This document shows, in pieces, positions 59,774 through 64,000 of a DNA stretch of 64,000 nucleotides. Source of the stretch: Hyphomicrobiales bacterium. Lineage in GTDB: Bacteria; Pseudomonadota; Alphaproteobacteria; Rhizobiales; Rhizobiaceae. The stretch is from positions 1 to 64,000 of the forward strand of contig QEVK01000018.1 in the NCBI GenBank assembly GCA_003577315.1, given 5' to 3'. Each line of letters starts with the position of its first letter. The stretch's first letter is position 1. Position numbers and translations under genes: made by a program. Under the pieces are notes generated by a model. The model worked only from the letters and a program-made list of their open reading frames with translations, did not search any database and was not told the DNA's origin.

Positions 59774-60643
59774 TCAGGCGGCAGCGGCGGCGGCCTGCCG
59801 CACGGCCGCGACGCATTCGAGCAGCTCGGCGGCGTAGAGCTGCGCCCGCTCGCGCCCGGCCTGCGAGGGCAGCCGCTCGCCGAAATCGAGATAGCAGTCG
59901 AGCAGCAGCTCGACGGCCGGCCGCAGCCGCGCCGCCGCCTCCGGCCGCACGCTCTTCAGGAGCGGCGAATCGCCGAGCGGCGCATGGGTGAGCGCCCCGG
60001 CGCGCGTGCGCGCCGCAAGCGCCAGCTGGTCCAGCCATTGCGCCTGCGGGCCGGGCTCCTCGTCGCGCGCCGCCTCCTCGAGAAGCGCCGCCACGCGATT
60101 CTCCAGCGCCGACAGCGTCCAGCCCTCGCCCGAGGGCATGGCCGCGCGATTCTCGTGGAAGGCGCGCCGCCGCTCGCGCCGCAGCCGCGCGACATGGTCG
60201 AGTTCCTCGCGCGCCATCTGCTCGGCCGCCTGCCGCAGCTCCTCCGAGGCGCTGTGCGCCGCGACATAGGTCCAGAAGGCGAAGGCGCGCTCCTCGTTGC
60301 GCACCGCCATCGAGAACGCCCGGTAGGCGCTGAGCAGCTCCGGCGCGACCGTGCCCGCCCCCTCGTCGTCGAAGGTCGCGTCCGGCTCCTGCCCCAGCGC
60401 CGACGGGTCCGGCTCCTTGCCGGTCATGCGCCTCGACCAGTGCCCGACATTGCCCAGATGCAGGGTTTCCTCGGCCACGAGCTGCTCGAAGACCTCGGCC
60501 AGCGCCGGCCTGTTCTCGCGGTGCATCCGCCGGGCAAGCTCCGAATAGCCGTCGATCGCCTCGCGCTCCATCGCGGCGGCCACCGCGAACAGCTCCTCCA
60601 GCGACCGGATCGCGATGAAGGGCTCGGCTTCGAGACGCGACAT
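59774..60643 (-). CDS. Ferritin-like / rubrerythrin-type diiron protein
   Basis: 289 residues with a four-helix ferritin-like domain. Diiron ligands expected from the family are visible as AAAMEREAIDGYSELARRMH, VAEETLHLGNVGHWSR, NEERAFAFWTYVAAHS and REELDHVARLRRERRRA, that is, two E-x-x-H pairs plus single Glu residues. There is no C-terminal rubredoxin domain. The second half (residues 165-289) is a separate helical region with no motif. Divergent from nosR; it may protect against peroxide or NO or handle iron during denitrification. Function unproven. Confidence 0.8.
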   Translation of the reverse strand: MSRLEAEPFIAIRSLEELFAVAAAMEREAIDGYSELARRMHRENRPALAEVFEQLVAEETLHLGNVGHWSRRMTGKEPDPSALGQEPDATFDDEGAGTVAPELLSAYRAFSMAVRNEERAFAFWTYVAAHSASEELRQAAEQMAREELDHVARLRRERRRAFHENRAAMPSGEGWTLSALENRVAALLEEAARDEEPGPQAQWLDQLALAARTRAGALTHAPLGDSPLLKSVRPEAAARLRPAVELLLDCYLDFGERLPSQAGRERAQLYAAELLECVAAVRQAAAAAA

Positions 60644-60671
60644 GACGGAGACCTCCTTGCTTCACGTCACA

Positions 60672-60688
60672 ATGTCGCACCGCGACAT
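60672..60688. repeat. Perfect 7-bp inverted repeat between ferritin-like gene and nosR
   Basis: ATGTCGC-ACC-GCGACAT. It sits between the CRP/FNR-type box at 60698-60713 and the ferritin-like gene, so near the expected promoter on the minus strand. It may be the site of a second regulator. Confidence 0.6.
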
Positions 60689-60697
60689 CCGCGGCGG

Positions 60698-60713
60698 TTT
60701 GCGCCAGATCAAA
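60698..60713. promoter_or_regulatory. CRP/FNR-superfamily box upstream of nosR
   Basis: TTTGCGCCAGATCAAA carries the half-sites TTGCG and ATCAA around a 4-base centre, a mix of NnrR/DNR and FNR half-sites. Its centre is 74 bases before the nosR start and 62 bases before the ferritin-like start, allowing control of both genes. This matches expected anaerobic and NO control of nos genes. Confidence 0.65.
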
Positions 60714-60779
60714 CCAAGCCGGAAAATACTACTTATCGTCCCGCGCATTGGACACCCCCGGTTCAAGAAGGCCCTAGCC

Positions 60780-63116
60780 TTGACTGACAGTCACATCACG
60801 CATGCACGCCCCCTCGCCCCGGCATTCGCCGGGATCCGCCTTTTCCTGCTCGTTCCGCTGGTCGCGCTTCTGCTGGGCCTCGCGGCCCAGGCCGCACATG
60901 CCGGCCGGCTCGAGGAATTTCTGCCCAAGGTCCAGCCCGGCGAGCTGTTTTCCGGCGCCGACCGCTTCGGGGACGCCGTCGGCGAGCCGCCCATCGTGCC
61001 GGTCTACCGGGGGCAGGAGCTCGCCGGCTACGCGCTGCTGAACTCCGACTTCACCAGCGCCATCGGCTATTCGGGCAAGCCCATCCACATCGTCGCCGGT
61101 CTCGACCGGGAGGGCGTGCTGCGCGGCCTGAAGATGGTCGAACATGCGGAGCCCATCGTCCTGATCGGCATTCCCGAGCGGGAGGTCATCGCCTCGCTCA
61201 ACGCGCTGATCGACCGCGACATCGGCCGTGTCGCCGCGGGCGCGGAGCGTCCGCCCCAGGTCGACATCGTCTCGGGCGCCACCGTCACCGTGCTCGTCAT
61301 GGGCGACAGCGTCGTGCGCGCCTCGGTGCGGCTGATTCGCAGCGGCAGGCTGGGCGGCGAAGGCGCCGCGGGCGCGCAGCCGCAGGCGCCGGCCGAGATC
61401 CGCACCGTCGACACGGCCAACACCGAGGTCAAGGACTGGGCGACGCTGATCGGCGACGGCTCTGTCCGCTCGCTCCGGCTCACCGTCGGCGAGGTGACGC
61501 AGGCCTTCGAGCGCGCCGGCGAGAAGGAGGCCGCCGCGAGGCCCGAGACGCCCAACCCCGACGACGTCTTCATCGAGCTCTACGCCGCGCCGGTCAGCGT
61601 GCCGTCCATCGGCCTGAGCCTGCTCGGCCAGAGCGGATACGAGCGGCTGACGCGGAAGCTCAAGGACGGCCGCCAGGCGATCCTCGTCGCCGGCGACGGC
61701 GCCTATTCCTTCAAGGGCTCGGGCTATGTGCGCGGCGGCATCTTCGACCGCATCGAGCTGATCCAGGACGGCCAGGGCGTGCGCTTCCGCGACCGCGACC
61801 ACACGCGCCTCGGCGACATCGCCGCCGACGGCGCGCCCCCGCTGCGCGAGATCGCCCTGTTCATGGTGCCGGAGGACTTCGTCTTCGACGTCACCGAGCC
61901 GTGGGAGTTGCAGATGCTGGTCCTGCGCGCCTGGGGCGCGCGCGACAAGGCCACCCTTCCCTTCGACCTCGGCTACGCGCTGCCTGCTTCCTACGTGAAG
62001 GTCGAGGCCGCGCCCGCCCCTGCGCCAGCCCCGGCACCATCGACGCCGCCGGCCGAGGCCGAGGCGCCGAAGGCGCCGGATGCCGGCGGCGAGGCGTTCG
62101 CGCCCTTCGACGGCGAGGAAGAGCCGCTGTGGGTGCAGATGTGGCGCATGAACGCGGTGTCGATCGGCATCACCGTCTTCGCGCTCCTCGTGCTCACCGC
62201 CATCTTCTTCTTCCAGGACTGGCTCTCCGCCCGGCCGCTGCTGCGCGCGTGGGTGCGGCGCTCCTACCTCGTCTTCGTGCTGGTGTGGCTCGGCTGGTAC
62301 GCCAACGCCCAGCTTTCCGTGGTCAACGTCCTGACCTTCACCAACGCGCTCATCACCGGCTTCCACTGGGAGTTCTTCCTGTCGGCGCCGCTGATCTTCA
62401 TCCTGTGGGCGGCGGTGGCGGCGGGGCTGCTGTTCTGGGGCCGCGGCCCGTTCTGCGGCTGGCTGTGCCCGTTCGGCGCGTTGCAGGAGCTGACCAACAA
62501 CCTCGCCCAGTGGCTGAAGGTGCCGCAGATCACGGTTCCCTTCTGGCTGCACGAGCGGCTGTGGCCGATCAAGTACATGATCTTCCTCGGGCTGTTCGGG
62601 CTGTCGCTCTATTCGGTGGCGCTGGCGGAGGTGTTCGCCGAGGTCGAGCCGTTCAAGACCTCGATCATCCTGAAGTTCGCCCGCGAGTGGCCGTTCGTGA
62701 TCTTCGCGCTGACGCTGCTGTCGATCGGCCTGTTCATCGAGCGCTTCTACTGCCGCTACCTGTGCCCGCTCGGCGCCGCGCTCGCCATTCCCGGCCGCAT
62801 CCGCATGTTCGAGTGGCTCAAGCGCTGGCCCGAATGCGGCTCGCCCTGCCAGCGCTGCGCCAAGGAATGCCCGGTGCAGTCGATCCATCCCGAAGGGCAG
62901 ATCAACGTCAACGAGTGCATCTACTGCATGCACTGCCAGGAGCTCTACCACGACGACCAGCGCTGCCCGCACATGATCCAGGTGCGCCTGAAGCGCGAGA
63001 AATTCGAGCGGTTGTCCTCCCCCTCCACGAGAGGGGCGGGGCCCGCCGAACCGGTCATCTCCCACAAGGGGGTGCCCGTCCGGAAGCCCGAGACCACGAC
63101 CGGGCCGACGACCTAA
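60780..63116 (+). CDS. nosR: Nitrous oxide reductase regulatory/maturation protein NosR
   Basis: 778 residues from a TTG at 60780, preceded by GAAGG; no ATG lies between the upstream box and residue ~120. Layout: signal helix, periplasmic FMN-binding domain with the flavinylation motif DIVSGAT (T168), membrane helices, two cytoplasmic cysteine-Pro motifs CGWLCPFG (C559, C563) and CRYLCPLG (C658, C662), then two [4Fe-4S] clusters in [12 protein letters not shown] (C686-C697) and CIYCMHC to C729. NosR passes electrons to NosZ and supports nos expression. nosZ starts 23 bases downstream. A Pro/Ala linker ([11 protein letters not shown]) precedes the membrane part. Confidence 0.94.
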   Translation: MTDSHITHARPLAPAFAGIRLFLLVPLVALLLGLAAQAAHAGRLEEFLPKVQPGELFSGADRFGDAVGEPPIVPVYRGQELAGYALLNSDFTSAIGYSGKPIHIVAGLDREGVLRGLKMVEHAEPIVLIGIPEREVIASLNALIDRDIGRVAAGAERPPQVDIVSGATVTVLVMGDSVVRASVRLIRSGRLGGEGAAGAQPQAPAEIRTVDTANTEVKDWATLIGDGSVRSLRLTVGEVTQAFERAGEKEAAARPETPNPDDVFIELYAAPVSVPSIGLSLLGQSGYERLTRKLKDGRQAILVAGDGAYSFKGSGYVRGGIFDRIELIQDGQGVRFRDRDHTRLGDIAADGAPPLREIALFMVPEDFVFDVTEPWELQMLVLRAWGARDKATLPFDLGYALPASYVKVEAAPAPAPAPAPSTPPAEAEAPKAPDAGGEAFAPFDGEEEPLWVQMWRMNAVSIGITVFALLVLTAIFFFQDWLSARPLLRAWVRRSYLVFVLVWLGWYANAQLSVVNVLTFTNALITGFHWEFFLSAPLIFILWAAVAAGLLFWGRGPFCGWLCPFGALQELTNNLAQWLKVPQITVPFWLHERLWPIKYMIFLGLFGLSLYSVALAEVFAEVEPFKTSIILKFAREWPFVIFALTLLSIGLFIERFYCRYLCPLGAALAIPGRIRMFEWLKRWPECGSPCQRCAKECPVQSIHPEGQINVNECIYCMHCQELYHDDQRCPHMIQVRLKREKFERLSSPSTRGAGPAEPVISHKGVPVRKPETTTGPTT

Positions 63117-63139
63117 CTGGCAAAAGAAGGAGAGTTGCC

Positions 63140-64000
63140 ATGTCACAGGAAGAAAACAGAACGGGCCTGAGCCGGCGACAGCTGCTCGGCTCGACCGCGG
63201 CGGCCGCGGCCGCGGCGGGCGCCGTCGGGGCCGGCGCCATCACCCTCGGCAGCAGCGCCATGACCCCGGCGCTGGCGCAGGCGGCGGCCCGGGACTACGA
63301 GGTCAAGCCGGGCGACCTCGACGAGTACTATGTGTTCTTCTCTTCCGGCCAGACCGGCGAGGTTCGCATCGTCGGCCTGCCCTCCATGCGCGAGCTGATG
63401 CGCGTCCCCGTCTTCAACCGATGCAGCGCCACCGGCTGGGGCCAGACCAACGAGAGCAAGAAGATCCTGACCGAGGGCATGCTGCCGGAATACCGCGAGC
63501 TGATGCAGAAGCGCGGCTCCGACATCTACCTCAACGGCGACCTGCACCACCCCCACCCGTCGCAGACGGACGGCACCTATGACGGACGCTATCTCTACGC
63601 CAACGACAAGGCCAACACCCGCGTCTGCCGCATCCGTCTCGACGTGATGAAGTGCGACAAGATCATCCAGCTTCCCAACCAGCATACGGTCCACGGCCTG
63701 CGCGTGCAGAAATACCCGAAGACCGGCTACGTCTTCTGCAACGGCGAGGACCGCGTGCCGATCCCGAACGACGGCTCGGTGCTCGACGACAAGTCGCAGT
63801 ACCGCTCGATCTTCACCGCCGTCGACGGCGAGACCATGAAGGTCGCGTGGCAGGTGATGGTCGACGGCAACCTCGACAATGTCGACGCCGACTATCAGGG
63901 CAAGTACGCCTTCTCGACCTGCTACAACTCGGAAGAGGGCGTGAACCTCGCCGAGATGATGGCCGCCGAGCAGGACTGGGTGGTGATCTTCAACCTCGCG
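63140..64000 (+). CDS. nosZ: Nitrous oxide reductase NosZ (clade I, Tat-exported), N-terminal part
   Basis: 287 codons are visible of an expected ~640; the rest is beyond the window. The twin-arginine signal [11 protein letters not shown] (R12, R13) marks clade I and export in folded form. The beta-propeller with the CuZ site includes [13 protein letters not shown]; the His pair H136/H137 is the expected first CuZ ligand. Other blocks: [20 protein letters not shown] and [19 protein letters not shown]. NosZ reduces N2O to N2. AAGGAGA precedes the ATG. The CuA domain would be in the missing C-terminus. Confidence 0.95.
   Translation, partial: MSQEENRTGLSRRQLLGSTAAAAAAAGAVGAGAITLGSSAMTPALAQAAARDYEVKPGDLDEYYVFFSSGQTGEVRIVGLPSMRELMRVPVFNRCSATGWGQTNESKKILTEGMLPEYRELMQKRGSDIYLNGDLHHPHPSQTDGTYDGRYLYANDKANTRVCRIRLDVMKCDKIIQLPNQHTVHGLRVQKYPKTGYVFCNGEDRVPIPNDGSVLDDKSQYRSIFTAVDGETMKVAWQVMVDGNLDNVDADYQGKYAFSTCYNSEEGVNLAEMMAAEQDWVVIFNLA

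Noticed and set aside
60774..63146. 790-codon minus-strand frame opposite nosR
   Set aside because: Antisense shadow of nosR, rich in His/Arg/Asp/Gly, no motif.

Overview
The window is GC-rich, densely coded chromosomal DNA from an alphaproteobacterium, most likely a member of the Hyphomicrobiales (Rhizobiales, Phyllobacteriaceae-like). The lineage call is inferred from family content and gene order: dgt-argS-(SPOR-type protein) divergent from erpA, xthA and an ExoR-type regulator, the pcm-tolC-popZ-valS run, a short FtsZ2, and an ALAS-type HemA. No insertion sequence, prophage, integrase or CRISPR array was seen.

Layout. 1-22 kb is mostly housekeeping: SPOR-type protein (cut by the window edge), argS, dgt, erpA, a nucleobase permease, xthA, a cold-shock protein, exoR, a LysE-type exporter, ilvD, valS, a PEBP-like protein, popZ, tolC, pcm, then tRNA-Cys and tRNA-Asn. 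At 21.0-22.4 kb there is a RES/Xre toxin-antitoxin pair whose putative operator sits inside its promoter spacer, followed by ftsZ2. At 23.8-33.9 kb lies the most striking block: an octahaem hydroxylamine oxidoreductase (haoA) and haoB, then a tightly overlapping set of a MocR-type regulator, ccmF, ccmG, ccmH, ccmI, hemA (5-aminolevulinate synthase) and ccmE. This puts the haem-rich enzyme, its haem supply and much of its cytochrome c maturation machinery together. At 34-54 kb are amino-acid and sulfur metabolism genes (ald with an Lrp regulator, sseA, AlaX, cysK, ilvA, a saccharopine-dehydrogenase-family gene with an Lrp regulator), an MFS transporter, rhlE, a TrkH potassium transporter, adenine deaminase and a TRAP transporter (dctPQM).

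At 54.6-64 kb is an anaerobic respiration block. A UbiD-family decarboxylase is divergent from a DUF6455 protein, ubiT, ubiU, ubiV and an unknown 129-residue protein. A ferritin-like protein is divergent from nosR and nosZ (nosZ cut by the window end). A perfect CRP/FNR-superfamily palindrome lies between the first divergent pair and a degenerate one between the second. UbiT, UbiU and UbiV make ubiquinone without oxygen, and NosR/NosZ reduce nitrous oxide, so the block fits ubiquinone supply during denitrification.

Together haoAB and nosRZ suggest an organism able to oxidise hydroxylamine and to reduce N2O, that is, heterotrophic nitrification coupled to denitrification. The genes are seen; the physiology is inferred. 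Start codons were chosen by ribosome binding sites, family length and overlaps with neighbours, and several are GTG or TTG.
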